Assembly (NCBI GenBank): GCA_001599755.1
Contig: BCHX01000003.1
Coordinates: forward strand, 4,267,410-4,331,409
DNA: 64,000 nt
Direction of reading: 5' to 3'
Source: Gliomastix tumulicola
Taxonomy: Eukaryota > Ascomycota > Sordariomycetes > Hypocreales > Bionectriaceae
Made by a program: the position numbers and the translations under genes. This document shows positions 44,220-53,579 of the stretch, piece by piece. Position 1 is the stretch's first letter; each line of letters begins with the position of its first letter. Under the pieces are notes generated by a model. That model worked only from the letters and a program-made list of their open reading frames with translations, had not been told where the DNA came from and ran no database searches.

Positions 44220-45766
44220 ATGTATCACACCTCCCTCCTTGCCTTTGGCTGGGCAGCTCTCGCCTCCGCCCACGCCGGACACGAGCAGAGCAGCCTCTCC
44301 GGACCTCACCAGTCTCTCTGGTTCAACAACCTCCCTGGCGATGGCGGCACGCAGGTCAGTCACCCCAGTTCCAATGTGCAAAAGCAGACATCAATTGACT
44401 CTCACCTGTCACAGGCCGACTCTGTCTTCTCTGGCATCTCCACCTTTGGACGCCTGCCGTACCAGCCCTGCCTGGCCATGCCTGATGTCCAGTTTGACAT
44501 CGCCTTCATTGGTATGAATTGGCCAAAGGCTTCATACAGAGAATGCGGTTGTTGATTGATGTATGCAGGAGCTCCCTTTGACACCGGCACGTCTTATCGC
44601 CCCGGTGCTCGCTTCGGTCCCTCTGGCATCCGTCAGGGCTCCCGCCGACTGAACCTTTAGTATGTCGCAGTCCTCCATGACCCAGACTCGGTAGACAGTG
44701 CTGACCATGTCCAGTGGTGGCTACAACGTGCCTCTGGCCACGAACCCCTTCAACAGCTGGGCCACCGTCCTCGACTGCGGTGACATCCCCGTCACCTCGT
44801 AAGTCATATCCAACATCTGCCACCACTCGGGGCCTTGGCTAATGACACACACCCAGATATGACAACACCTGGGCGCTGCACCAGATCGAGGAGGGTCACT
44901 TTAACCTCCTGTCCCGTGCTCCTGCCACTGACGCCGACAAGAGAGGCCCTGCCATCAAGGGCCGCACTCTCCCCCGTGTCATCACCCTCGGCGGTGACCA
45001 CACCATCACCCTCCCTCTGCTGCGCTCCATCAACCGTGCCTACGGCCCCGTGTCTGTGATTCACTTCGACAGCCATCTCGACACCTGTAACTAGGCTTCC
45101 CCCCTCCACCCCTCCTCACCCGTCCACCTCCCATACTGACCCCCCTCCTCACAGGGAAGCCCAAGGTCTTCGGCGGCTCCCCGTCCGAGGTCGCCGCCAT
45201 CAACCACGGCACCTATTTCTACCACGCCTCGCAGGAAGGGCTCCTCGCCAACGACACCAACATCCACGCGGGCATCCGCACCACCCTCAGCGGGCCCAGC
45301 GACTACGACAACGACGGCTACTGCGGCTTCGAGATCGTCGAGGCCCGCGAGATCGACACCATCGGCACCGACGGCATCATCAAGCGCATCGTCGAGCGCG
45401 TCGGCACCGACCGGCCCGTCTACCTGTCCATCGACATCGACACGCTCGACCCGGCGTTTGCGCCCGCCACCGGCACCCCCGAGACGGGCGGGTGGTCGAC
45501 TAGGGAGCTGAGGACGATCCTCAGGGGGCTGGAGCACCTGAACCTGATCGCTGCTGATATCGTCGAGGTTGCTGTAAGTTTGCTTGCCCCTTGTTTGGCC
45601 GTGGGTGATGTGATGAGACTGACAATGAGTGCAGCCTGCGTACGATACGAATGCTGAGCACACCACCATGGCGGCGGCCGACGTGCTCTACGAGGTCATG
45701 AGCATCATGGTCAAGAAGGGACCTCTGAGTAAGATGATTGCCCGCGAGGAGGCGGGTGAGCTATGA
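44220..45766 (+). CDS. Agmatinase/guanidinobutyrase-type ureohydrolase with a signal peptide
   Basis: Seven exons join in phase: 44220-44354, 44415-44511, 44569-44659, 44715-44798, 44857-45086, 45155-45573 and 45635-45766, giving 395 residues. The first ~18 residues (MYHTSLLAFGWAALASAHAG) form a typical secretory signal peptide. The arginase-fold manganese ligands are present in order: GGDHTITLP, FDSHLDTWKP (D-x-H-x-D) and SIDIDTLDPAFAPATGTPE (D-x-D). GAPFDTGTSYRPGARFGPSG is the conserved agmatinase N-terminal block. The enzyme hydrolyses a guanidino compound to urea plus an amine. Lack of arginase-type substrate motifs and the overall pattern favour agmatine or guanidinobutyrate. A secreted or vacuolar location would be unusual for a nitrogen-scavenging ureohydrolase but is seen in filamentous fungi. 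Confidence 0.92.
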
Positions 45767-46061
45767 GGCGGCGCTGTCCGCAAGCAGGAGCCGTCACACT
45801 CTGCTTGGAACAGCCCCGAGAAACCCTACAATCCATCGCGCATGATGAAAGTATGATATGAGCTTCAACCCCCCCTCCCTTTTCCATAGCATTTCAAGTT
45901 CAAGTCCACACAAGTATAGGTAGTGAAAGCAGTCGCGCCCGATATCCCACCAATCATAATTCGTAACAAAGATTGCTGTCTCTCAGAAGAGAATAATGTT
46001 GTACCGTATCTGGTCTGTGTCGTGGTGTCAGCTCCATCTAAAGCGCTTATGCCGGGCAGCT

Positions 46062-47642
46062 TCACATACCTAATAGACTGGCGGCACAAAGGTTGCCCAT
46101 AAAATCACCCGCCTCCCTCCTGATTCTCCAGACATCCAGGAGGGCCTGCCGAATGGTTCTCACATGGAACGAGCCAATGCACATTTCCAGCTTCAGCACC
46201 TTGTCCAGTGCAAACGCCTGCTGCTCGTCCGTGAACGCCTCGCAGCCCATCGTGAAGAGGGGCATCGCCATGGCCACCCACGTATGGCACGGCTGCCCCT
46301 GCGTCATGTTGCAGATCATCTCGCTGATCCTCCCGACGGCGACCTGGATGGGCTCGGCGTTGGACGGCAGGTGGTACAGCCGGCGGTAGACGTGGACGAG
46401 CGTCGCCTGCTGGAAGGTCATGTGGCAGAGGGTGAACTCGCGGTCGTACTCGGGCGACAGCGACGAGACGATGGACACGCCCGGCGGCGCCTGCGTGTCG
46501 CGGGCGATCATAGCGTTGACCCTGCCGAGGAGGATGTCGGCCTCGGCGAGGGCGGTCTCGGTCATGAGACCTTCTGGGCGGGAGAGGCGGTTGACCTCCT
46601 GCAGGACGTGGAGGAGCTCTTCGCTGTAGCCGAGGAAGCCGTCGATGCTGGAGCCCAGTATCAGCCCTTGGTCAAGTTCCCGGCCGGGGGATGCCCGTGG
46701 AACAAGTTCGGTAGAGTCGTCGAGTACTTCCAGCCCGGGCGTGGATGGGGTGTGTGGTAGTGTTTGCAGCGAAAGGTAGAGGAGGTACAGGTGCCTCATG
46801 GCCGACTGGGAGTCCCTGGAGCTGGCATCCGTCGCGAAATAGCGACGGGCCTGGCTTCCGTCGAGGAGGGCCTTGATGCCCCGAAGGTGGACGCGCCAAT
46901 CCGAGGACCCCTGGCGGTAGGTGAAGACCTCGGCGAGGCACCAAATGAGACAGGTCGCGACGAGCGTCTCATTCATCTCCCCGGCCGCGAGGGCTGTCCT
47001 CAGTAGTGGGATGCCATACGACTGGAGGTGGCTGAGGATGCGGGGGATTTCGACCCCGTCAACCTCGGACAAGCCGCGAGATAAGAACCCCGCGGCGGAC
47101 AGCGCCAGACACGCCGACAGCAGCTGCGGCGATTCAAAGGTCGCGGGGATCAGGCCGCGACAAAAGTCATCGTGGACAGAAGGGTGGCACGACAGCGACG
47201 CGAGGATGTCTTGGGTAAAGTAGCTCAGCAGTCGGTTGTACACAGGACGGATATGCTTGCCATTCGACAGCGACCGAGGCAGCTGAATTGACAGCACTGG
47301 GTCGTCCCTCCTGATGATAAGACTCGTCTCCTCCGGTTCTGGCTCGGGGGACGCGACAAACGTGACTGGCGTGCTGCTCGCCTCCGGGTCAATCGGGTGA
47401 GCCTCATCGGCCTGTCGCTGCGACGCTCTCTCCTCCTTCTTGTCCGCCGGGACGTACAGCTTCCGTGGGCCAGGAGCAGCGCCCTTCCTCTGCTTGCGGG
47501 TGCCGTCCCAGATGACCTTGAGCGTGTAGTTGCAGGTGCGGCTGTAGGCAGAGCAATGGCCGCAGACGGGCTTCTTCTCGTCGCACTTCCGCCTCCTCCC
47601 TCTGCACTCGTCACAACCCAGCCGAGATCGTTTGCCCGGCAT
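46062..47642 (-). CDS. Zn2Cys6 transcription factor (Fungal_trans_2 type)
   Basis: A single-exon frame of 526 residues. The N-terminus has a perfect binuclear cluster, CX2CX6CX6CX2CX6C (GCDECRGRRRKCDEKKPV then CGHCSAYSRTC, residues 10-38), followed by a basic linker. The rest is the helical regulatory domain (VYNRLLSYFTQDILASLSCH, LSACLALSAAGFLSRGLSE, VATCLIWCLAEVFTYRQGSS, HMTFQQATLVHVYRRLYHLP). It would bind CGG-type triplets as a dimer. Convergent with the ureohydrolase gene, 295 bp between stops, and preceded by a GATA cluster, so a role in nitrogen or guanidine metabolism is plausible but unproven. A GTATGT at the stop could extend the C-terminus, but the resulting intron would be only ~36 bp. 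Confidence 0.9.
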   Translation of the reverse strand: MPGKRSRLGCDECRGRRRKCDEKKPVCGHCSAYSRTCNYTLKVIWDGTRKQRKGAAPGPRKLYVPADKKEERASQRQADEAHPIDPEASSTPVTFVASPEPEPEETSLIIRRDDPVLSIQLPRSLSNGKHIRPVYNRLLSYFTQDILASLSCHPSVHDDFCRGLIPATFESPQLLSACLALSAAGFLSRGLSEVDGVEIPRILSHLQSYGIPLLRTALAAGEMNETLVATCLIWCLAEVFTYRQGSSDWRVHLRGIKALLDGSQARRYFATDASSRDSQSAMRHLYLLYLSLQTLPHTPSTPGLEVLDDSTELVPRASPGRELDQGLILGSSIDGFLGYSEELLHVLQEVNRLSRPEGLMTETALAEADILLGRVNAMIARDTQAPPGVSIVSSLSPEYDREFTLCHMTFQQATLVHVYRRLYHLPSNAEPIQVAVGRISEMICNMTQGQPCHTWVAMAMPLFTMGCEAFTDEQQAFALDKVLKLEMCIGSFHVRTIRQALLDVWRIRREAGDFMGNLCAASLLGM

Positions 47643-48652
47643 TGGAGAAGGGCATCAGATGCAGCGTCAGCATCTGTGCTCTGCTGTGCGAGCCGCTCGT
47701 CTGGAGGACGCAGAACGGAGCCAATCAATTGAACAAAATGATTCAGGGGTGGCAAGGGGGAATTAAATCATATGTCGCCGCGTCTCGACACCGCCTCTGT
47801 GATGAGACAAGCATCAGAGATTATCGCCTCTCTCTCAGGTAAGCGAGTTTGAGGCGTGGTTTGCGGGCGCTTCAAGATTGGAGCGGCGGACGGCGGATAA
47901 GCCAGGAGATAAGGCGATTAGTGTTTATCGCTGATAAGGGCTGCTGATAAGAATTTGTTTGTGTATTGGTAATCACGCCTGGGCGATCGGTCAGGTTTGG
48001 ATTCTGTGCTCGTCTCCGTGTCGCCTTCGCCTCCTATCCTCGCCTCACCGAGATGTCGTCGTCAAATATGATCCTCAATCCATGAGTCTCACTTACAGCA
48101 CGTCAGATGCAGGCTACAGTGAGCAGCCACTAGTGACACATAGAAATTCCTTTGGTGACACAAGACGAGCTGCTAACATTCTTGACAAGCCGGCTGGTCC
48201 CACTCTACCCGCCCCCTCGTCCCTGTGCTTTTACCTACCCTATGCCAGCTCGCTTGAAAAAGAAGACCAGACAGAACATCAGGGTCAATATGGCTCATCT
48301 CTGAGACGAAACAAACAGATGGGCAAGTCCTTAAGTACTAGGCAACGCTTTCATGATCTCAGGTCTCTGAGACTTTGGTGCGGCGCCTAGTGAGCACGCG
48401 TCTCTGGAGGAGATGTTTATCACCAAATGCCTTCCACACACATGTGCCTCTGTGCGAACCACATTATGCCTTTTTTGCCTTACCATTTAGTTGGAGAAAG
48501 AACAGGCGTAATCAGCCTCACGGATGCGGGGTCTCGTGGAAAGCCCAGGTGACTGCAACAAGAACAAGTAAGACTTTTTGCCCTGTGCAGCACCGTACAC
48601 CCTCCCTTACCCTTCTCCTCCCAACCTCAATTAGCACCAGCAGAATTTCACC
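47643..48652. other. Intergenic between divergent Zn2Cys6 gene (-) and unknown gene (+)
   Basis: About 1 kb holding the two promoters; the GATA cluster is given separately. No coding frame is supported. Confidence 0.5.
47821..47950. promoter_or_regulatory. GATA-factor site cluster upstream of the Zn2Cys6 gene
   Basis: Five HGATAR matches occur within 130 bp: 47821-47826, 47907-47912, 47925-47930, 47932-47937 and 47945-47950. The last three are nearly contiguous. They lie 180-310 bp upstream of the regulator's start, a typical distance for AreA/NIT2 control. Binding is inferred. Confidence 0.5.
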
Positions 48653-50212
48653 ATGTCGTCCACCATCCCTTGTTACACCAACCTCGCGCTTGGCGATGTC
48701 GTCAACCCCCAAACGACGAAAACACTCGCCGCCATCGCCAAAGCTGAAGCGCCTGTCGAAGCTGCACATGACCGTCTCAATGCCCTCTTTACCTCGCAAA
48801 AGACCATCACGACCACGAGAGCCGAACTATTCAATTCGAAAGTACCAGTCGAGTCGCTCGATAACGCCTTCCAAGCGCTGATACCAGAGATCGAGGCGGC
48901 CGGGAAGGCTTATGCTGAGGAGCGGATTACTGCCGAGATGGACCTGAAAGACCTCCGTGCGCAATTGTTGGGAAGCACTCGCCTGTTCATCGAGAGCCCT
49001 GTCAACCTGGCCAAGAGCCATGCGAAAATCATGCCGCTGGCTTCAGATTCGCTGTCTCTTGATGTCGAGTTCTTCGCCCTTGACCCCGACAGAAAGAACC
49101 TATCTTTCTACATGAACAGCATCAAGCTGTTCGTGCGCTCCTCCGTGGGTCGGCTTGGGACAAACCTCTGGAGCCAGATTGCCGAGCCCGTCGAGTGGGC
49201 TGTCGATCGCCGGTTGGCGATGCATGACGTGACAGGGACGGTGGTGATATGCGCGACCTCCACGCACAAATCATCCTGTGTCCTCGCGCCCCTCGTGCTC
49301 GACGTGGATAAAGCCATGCATGTCTGGAATACGCTCTTCCCTGACGACCCATATGACGCGAGAGCGACGCAGCGCCTTGCTGATGGGCCTCCAGTAGCCT
49401 TGCAGAATAAGTTCAGCATTGTGACTGGGATGAGATTCGGTTCCATCTTTGTTGGAATGGCGCACTCGCTACGCGAGAAAGCTAAGCCGACACGGAGTCC
49501 AGACGTTGCCCCTCGAAGACCAAGGTCTCTCGATAGGGATGGTTCTGGGGATAATGATGAATTCTATCGTTCCTACGATCCCTATGCATATGCGGATCCT
49601 TCTGTTCCAGCAGAGCGTCGTACATCAAGGCGTTCCCGTCCGGCAGTGCTCCCTCGTCCACAACTAACGCGCACACATGAGTCAAAGGGTCTCACTGAAG
49701 GAGTTTCTACACCTCTTGGCCAACGTATCCCTATCTCTGACTCAAGAAGAGCCGAAGGGTACGGTGCTGCGGCCGGAGAACACGTTCCACCGGCGGCCGT
49801 CGTCGAAGACGGTCCTTTGGCCCGGGACACCAACAGACTTCTCAGCGTACAGCACCCGTTTTCTAATATCAACGTGGTCAGCTTGGGCGTGATACCATCT
49901 GTGTCACCCAAGGAGTCCAAGTCCGGCCCTTCAAGCAGAAATGACGCTGAGAGACGAGATGTGCCTGCTGATCGTTATGGAGGGTACGAACTGGGATCTA
50001 TGCGAGATCGTCTGGAAGAGAAGGTAGAAGGGGCTGAACAGCTTCCTGGAATGGATTCACTGATGGCAGCATTGGATGACTACGTGGCCAAGGCGGCAAA
50101 CGGCAACTCTGGTATCCCGATCAGCTACGACCTGAAGGATATCACCAAGAGTCACCTTGCGGGGCTTTGGGCGGCAAAACAGAGGAACGACTATGACCCA
50201 AACACATTCTAA
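48653..50212 (+). CDS. Protein of unknown function, helical N-terminus plus disordered C-terminal half
   Basis: An uninterrupted frame of 519 residues starting MSSTIPCYTNLALGDVV. Residues ~20-105 are helical and coil-forming (KTLAAIAKAEAPVEAAHDRL; AERITAEMDLKDLR-like stretch). Residues ~115-275 look globular: LDVEFFALDPDRKNLSFYMN, TGTVVICATSTHKSSCVLAP, then NKFSIVTGMRFGSIFVGMAH. The remaining 240 residues are Arg/Ser/Pro/Asp-rich and probably disordered, with a short C-terminal helical piece (LPGMDSLMAALDDYVAKAA). No family recognised and no signal peptide. It is convergent with the DUF7580/PNP gene, only 92 bp between stops, at the border of the NLR-rich region. This placement suggests, without proof, an association with that system. 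Confidence 0.65.
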   Translation: MSSTIPCYTNLALGDVVNPQTTKTLAAIAKAEAPVEAAHDRLNALFTSQKTITTTRAELFNSKVPVESLDNAFQALIPEIEAAGKAYAEERITAEMDLKDLRAQLLGSTRLFIESPVNLAKSHAKIMPLASDSLSLDVEFFALDPDRKNLSFYMNSIKLFVRSSVGRLGTNLWSQIAEPVEWAVDRRLAMHDVTGTVVICATSTHKSSCVLAPLVLDVDKAMHVWNTLFPDDPYDARATQRLADGPPVALQNKFSIVTGMRFGSIFVGMAHSLREKAKPTRSPDVAPRRPRSLDRDGSGDNDEFYRSYDPYAYADPSVPAERRTSRRSRPAVLPRPQLTRTHESKGLTEGVSTPLGQRIPISDSRRAEGYGAAAGEHVPPAAVVEDGPLARDTNRLLSVQHPFSNINVVSLGVIPSVSPKESKSGPSSRNDAERRDVPADRYGGYELGSMRDRLEEKVEGAEQLPGMDSLMAALDDYVAKAANGNSGIPISYDLKDITKSHLAGLWAAKQRNDYDPNTF

Positions 50213-50304
50213 GAGGAGAGGAGCACCCACGGTCTCTGTTGAGAATACACCTTAGCTTTAGATTGTCAATCGATTGGAGTGATACCTAAGCAAGGACCAG
50301 TTGC

Positions 50305-53274
50305 TCAAGGGCGCGGATCACTACGAATGTAGCGTTCCAGAATGGCCTTCGTAGCACAGGCCGCCGTAGCTGCTGCATACTTCTGCCAATCCTTAGACTT
50401 ATGGCTGTCGGCGTAGTCGGCCACGCCCTTGACCACGAGACAGGGCAGCTCGTCCCAGATCCCTGCACCTTCCATCTCGAATGCCATCACGTCATGGCTC
50501 TTCGCAACTTCGTCTCGCTTCGTCCCAGACTTCATGACCCAGTCCCCAGACGCGATTCTGCCAATGTGTAGCATCGGCATTGTGCCGAGAAGCCTGTACT
50601 TTCGACTGATTATTTCTCGTTCGTCACACTGAAGCTCAGCACAAGTTGACCCTAGAGCTTCATCGCAGACAGGATCGACATCCTGTGAACTCCCGGAACA
50701 CTTGCAACCCCGTGAACCGAGATGCCTGTGCCTGTAGTCGGGCTTGAACAGTTTGTCCTCGCTGGAACCTGGGCAATCGTAATCGCCTGGATCCCCCTTC
50801 TCCTCTACACTGGCCTGTACGGCTTTCAGAATCTCTCCCGTACGGTGCTCAATAATGCGCCTCGTGCGCGGAGTTTGATACTGATTCGTCAGAACCCGGA
50901 TGTCAGGGCTTGATCGGCCTAAGCCGCCAACCTCCACGGTCTTTGAGCGAAACCCGTCACCGTACAATCTGCCGAAGTCGTAGGGCACACATGTATGGCC
51001 GACAACGACATCGCCAAGCATGATCTCCCGCGTCTTTCTGTCCTGGGTGTACTGTGGCACCCCGCCACACACTCCCACGAGCAGAGCCAGCTTGACCCCG
51101 GTGTAGCTGAGGCGAAGATCGCTTGCTGCCCTGCTTGCATTGACCTTCCCTGGAACGGACAATGACAAGAGCACAACGTTGTGCTTGCCAATGCGCCCGG
51201 TCGCGTAGTTGTTGCGGTCTTTCGGGGCTTTGCCGTATGTATCTCCCTTGTCGTCCCAGAATTCGTCCACGATTTCTTCGACAGCCGCATACTCAGTACT
51301 CAAAGCGCAGATAATCGCTATCTCGAACTCCTCCCGACGAGATGGCCTGGAAACAATCGGCTCCGGCTCAGGCGAACATGAACTTCCCCCCGCGCAGAAC
51401 GAAACACGTCGTCCTGCTATGTTGGCTGCTTTGCTTCTCATGTGGATCGAACCGCTGGGATCCCCGTAATGCTGTTTTGAGATGGAAGGGATATTCAGGT
51501 CGTGGTGTTGCTGCTCGGGCAGGATTTTGATGTCGGCATTTCGCATGCGTTTGGATGCGTTATAGAACCCATCCTCCCTAGGTGCTTCTGGCAATATATG
51601 GGGACTTCTTGCATTCGGAGCTGTAGGTGACGGATGAACGGGGGCTCTAGGGCTCATCATAGGCTTGAAGTAGGGTGTCTGTGACGGCCTCTCACTTCGT
51701 TTCCGCTTCCGATAACGACTGAAGTCCTGCTCTAGCTTGGATACAATGGCCTTGTAGATTTGCATGGCCGAGTCCTTACTTGTCGACGCGTCCTCGGGAC
51801 AGTCGTAGAGAGATCTATGCAGAGAAAGACAGCTTTCAACTGCATCGATATATTCCCGATTGGCCGACCACAGCTGATCATCCTCGATGATCTTAGCGAT
51901 GGTAAGCCAGAGACTTGGCTTGCCCTGTCGATTCTGCTCTGTCACGAGGATGTTCCGCCCGGTGTGGATCTCCACAAGAAGCTTCCCAAGCGAAAGAAAC
52001 GGGGAGTCATCCAAGAGGGGCTCATTGGAATCTTTGGGTGATTGAAGGGAAGTCGACGTGCCCTGCTGCTGACATGAGATGTATGGAGGCTTTCCCACAA
52101 GAACCGACATGGAAGAAGGGTCTGCGGATGAAAGGAGGAAGATCTTATCAGAAGACCAGCCTCCTTGCGTCCAGTCGAATCCAAATAAGTTGAAGAAGCC
52201 CCAAGCTAGATCTAGCGTGAGCTCCCTCTTATCTTGTATCCTGAACACCGAGGCGGAAGGGAGGGAAGTGGGCGTGGGTGGAGCGAGAAAGTCCTTGTCC
52301 AAGAGATACTCGATCGTGTGCCCCGGAACGGCCATCTGCCTTGAAATTTGCCTGTCGTCATGGTTTCCCGTGTACAACTGAGCCTTTTTGATGATGAGGT
52401 GGAGAGTGTCGTCGTATCGCTGACATTTTGATATGGACTTGCATAGTTCGGGAACATGTTCCAGCCCAGGATCTGAGGGCCTAAGCGGCTCAGAATTTCT
52501 ACCAATATCTGTTAGAAAACGATGCAAAACCTGGAAAGGAAAACAAGGTACGCACTCTGTATGCAGACACTCCACTGCTTGCCAAATGTTCTCTCCCAAG
52601 CAGGAGGTAAGAAACAGGTATGTCGGGGTACTGGTATGGAGCGGCTCTTTCCAGATTCGCATCGAAATCTCTAGCAACATCCGATGCTCGTGACCAGATG
52701 CGCATGCCGATGTTTGGTTGTGAAGAGTGCTTAATAGCTCTTCCACACGTTCTACGCGACGAGGATCAAATTCCGGTGAGGTGAGCAGTGGCTTTTCGGC
52801 TACGGTCAATCTCGACAGGAGCTTCTCCATGCGCTTGTTGAATGTCTCTAGGCCTGAGAGGGCGTTTTCCCAAGCTTCGTTATGGCCAACGGGCCGAACT
52901 TCCAGTAAAATAGGGTTACTCGTCCCTTTGGCGTCCTCCATGTGCCTGCTCCCTGTGATCTCCCACCATTTACCAGTTTGTTGTTGGATGCTCTGCGATG
53001 GCGGCGCTGGAACGAGCACCTTTTCCAAGGATGAGAACAGCCGAGTCGTCTGAGTCCTGAAGTCTGCGATGACCTGGGAACCAACATTCTTGTGTGCTGG
53101 TATTGTGATCATCAAGCTGTCGAGTTCACTCTGGATAAATTCCAGGAACGTTTCGGCCTCAAGTTCGTCGCTTGAACTGGAGGCCAGGGCTTGGATGGCG
53201 TCACAGGTAGCATCCTTGAGACGGCCCTGGACCATCTGGAGCAAGGCCCATTCATCGAGATCAGAAATCCGCAT
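50305..53274 (-). CDS. DUF7580-like / PNP_UDP (nucleoside phosphorylase) fusion protein
   Basis: A single long frame; the ATG at 53274 (MRISDLDEWALLQMVQG) gives 989 residues, and 53409 adds a Pro/Arg-rich leader. The N-terminal ~450 residues are helical and include LTLDLAWGFFNLFGFDWTQG then WSSDKIFLL and SPFLSLGKLLVEIHTG, resembling fungal DUF7580, found in NLR-type proteins. A disordered basic linker (RYRKRKRSERPSQ) follows. The last ~330 residues form a PNP_UDP_1 domain: EEFEIAIICALSTEYAAVEE, NVVLLSLSVPGKVNASRAAS, LLVGVCGGVPQ, LGDVVVGHTCVPYDFG, SHDVMAFEMEGAGIWDELP and VKGVADYADSHKSKDWQKYA. In fungal NLRs this domain is usually N-terminal and followed by a NACHT or NB-ARC. Here it is C-terminal with nothing after it. 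Nucleoside or nucleotide substrate is unknown; an immune-type effector role is inferred. Confidence 0.8.
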   Translation of the reverse strand: MRISDLDEWALLQMVQGRLKDATCDAIQALASSSSDELEAETFLEFIQSELDSLMITIPAHKNVGSQVIADFRTQTTRLFSSLEKVLVPAPPSQSIQQQTGKWWEITGSRHMEDAKGTSNPILLEVRPVGHNEAWENALSGLETFNKRMEKLLSRLTVAEKPLLTSPEFDPRRVERVEELLSTLHNQTSACASGHEHRMLLEISMRIWKEPLHTSTPTYLFLTSCLGENIWQAVECLHTECVPCFPFQVLHRFLTDIGRNSEPLRPSDPGLEHVPELCKSISKCQRYDDTLHLIIKKAQLYTGNHDDRQISRQMAVPGHTIEYLLDKDFLAPPTPTSLPSASVFRIQDKRELTLDLAWGFFNLFGFDWTQGGWSSDKIFLLSSADPSSMSVLVGKPPYISCQQQGTSTSLQSPKDSNEPLLDDSPFLSLGKLLVEIHTGRNILVTEQNRQGKPSLWLTIAKIIEDDQLWSANREYIDAVESCLSLHRSLYDCPEDASTSKDSAMQIYKAIVSKLEQDFSRYRKRKRSERPSQTPYFKPMMSPRAPVHPSPTAPNARSPHILPEAPREDGFYNASKRMRNADIKILPEQQHHDLNIPSISKQHYGDPSGSIHMRSKAANIAGRRVSFCAGGSSCSPEPEPIVSRPSRREEFEIAIICALSTEYAAVEEIVDEFWDDKGDTYGKAPKDRNNYATGRIGKHNVVLLSLSVPGKVNASRAASDLRLSYTGVKLALLVGVCGGVPQYTQDRKTREIMLGDVVVGHTCVPYDFGRLYGDGFRSKTVEVGGLGRSSPDIRVLTNQYQTPRTRRIIEHRTGEILKAVQASVEEKGDPGDYDCPGSSEDKLFKPDYRHRHLGSRGCKCSGSSQDVDPVCDEALGSTCAELQCDEREIISRKYRLLGTMPMLHIGRIASGDWVMKSGTKRDEVAKSHDVMAFEMEGAGIWDELPCLVVKGVADYADSHKSKDWQKYAAATAACATKAILERYIRSDPRP

Positions 53275-53579
53275 CTGATTAGGATGGCCCGGGATAGATT
53301 GACGGCATGGATGCGTGAGTGGTCTTGGGGAGGGGCGAGGGCGATAGTTATCACCCGGTGTTGTCCATCCCGAAATTTGCTCCCTGCCAAGGTTCCAGAC
53401 CCACTCCACCTCTTGCCGCTTTATTCGGCCATGCTCAGGGACGGCTCAGGCATGGCTCAGGCGTAGCGTCGGCTGGTTCAGGGCGGTTCAGGACGGCTCA
53501 GAGCAGCTCAGGGAACTTTCTCTGGCTTTATTTTGGCGCCACCTAGACGCCCGCAACCGCCGCAGTGTTCAAATCCGCA
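53275..53579. other. Upstream region with degenerate GGCTCAGG/GGTTCAGG repeats
   Basis: A 305-bp stretch upstream of the fusion gene. Between about 53426 and 53515 the motif GG(C/T)TCAGG recurs six to seven times at irregular spacing. The in-frame extension up to 53409 is open but low-complexity. Confidence 0.5.

Noticed and set aside
45865..46089. Short frame after the Zn2Cys6 gene that could extend its C-terminus
   Set aside because: Needs an intron of about 36 bp, below the usual minimum; the plain stop was kept.
52505..52570. Possible intron (GTGCGT...TCTAACAG) inside the DUF7580/PNP gene
   Set aside because: The reading frame continues in a protein-like way without splicing, and removing the segment breaks the downstream frame.
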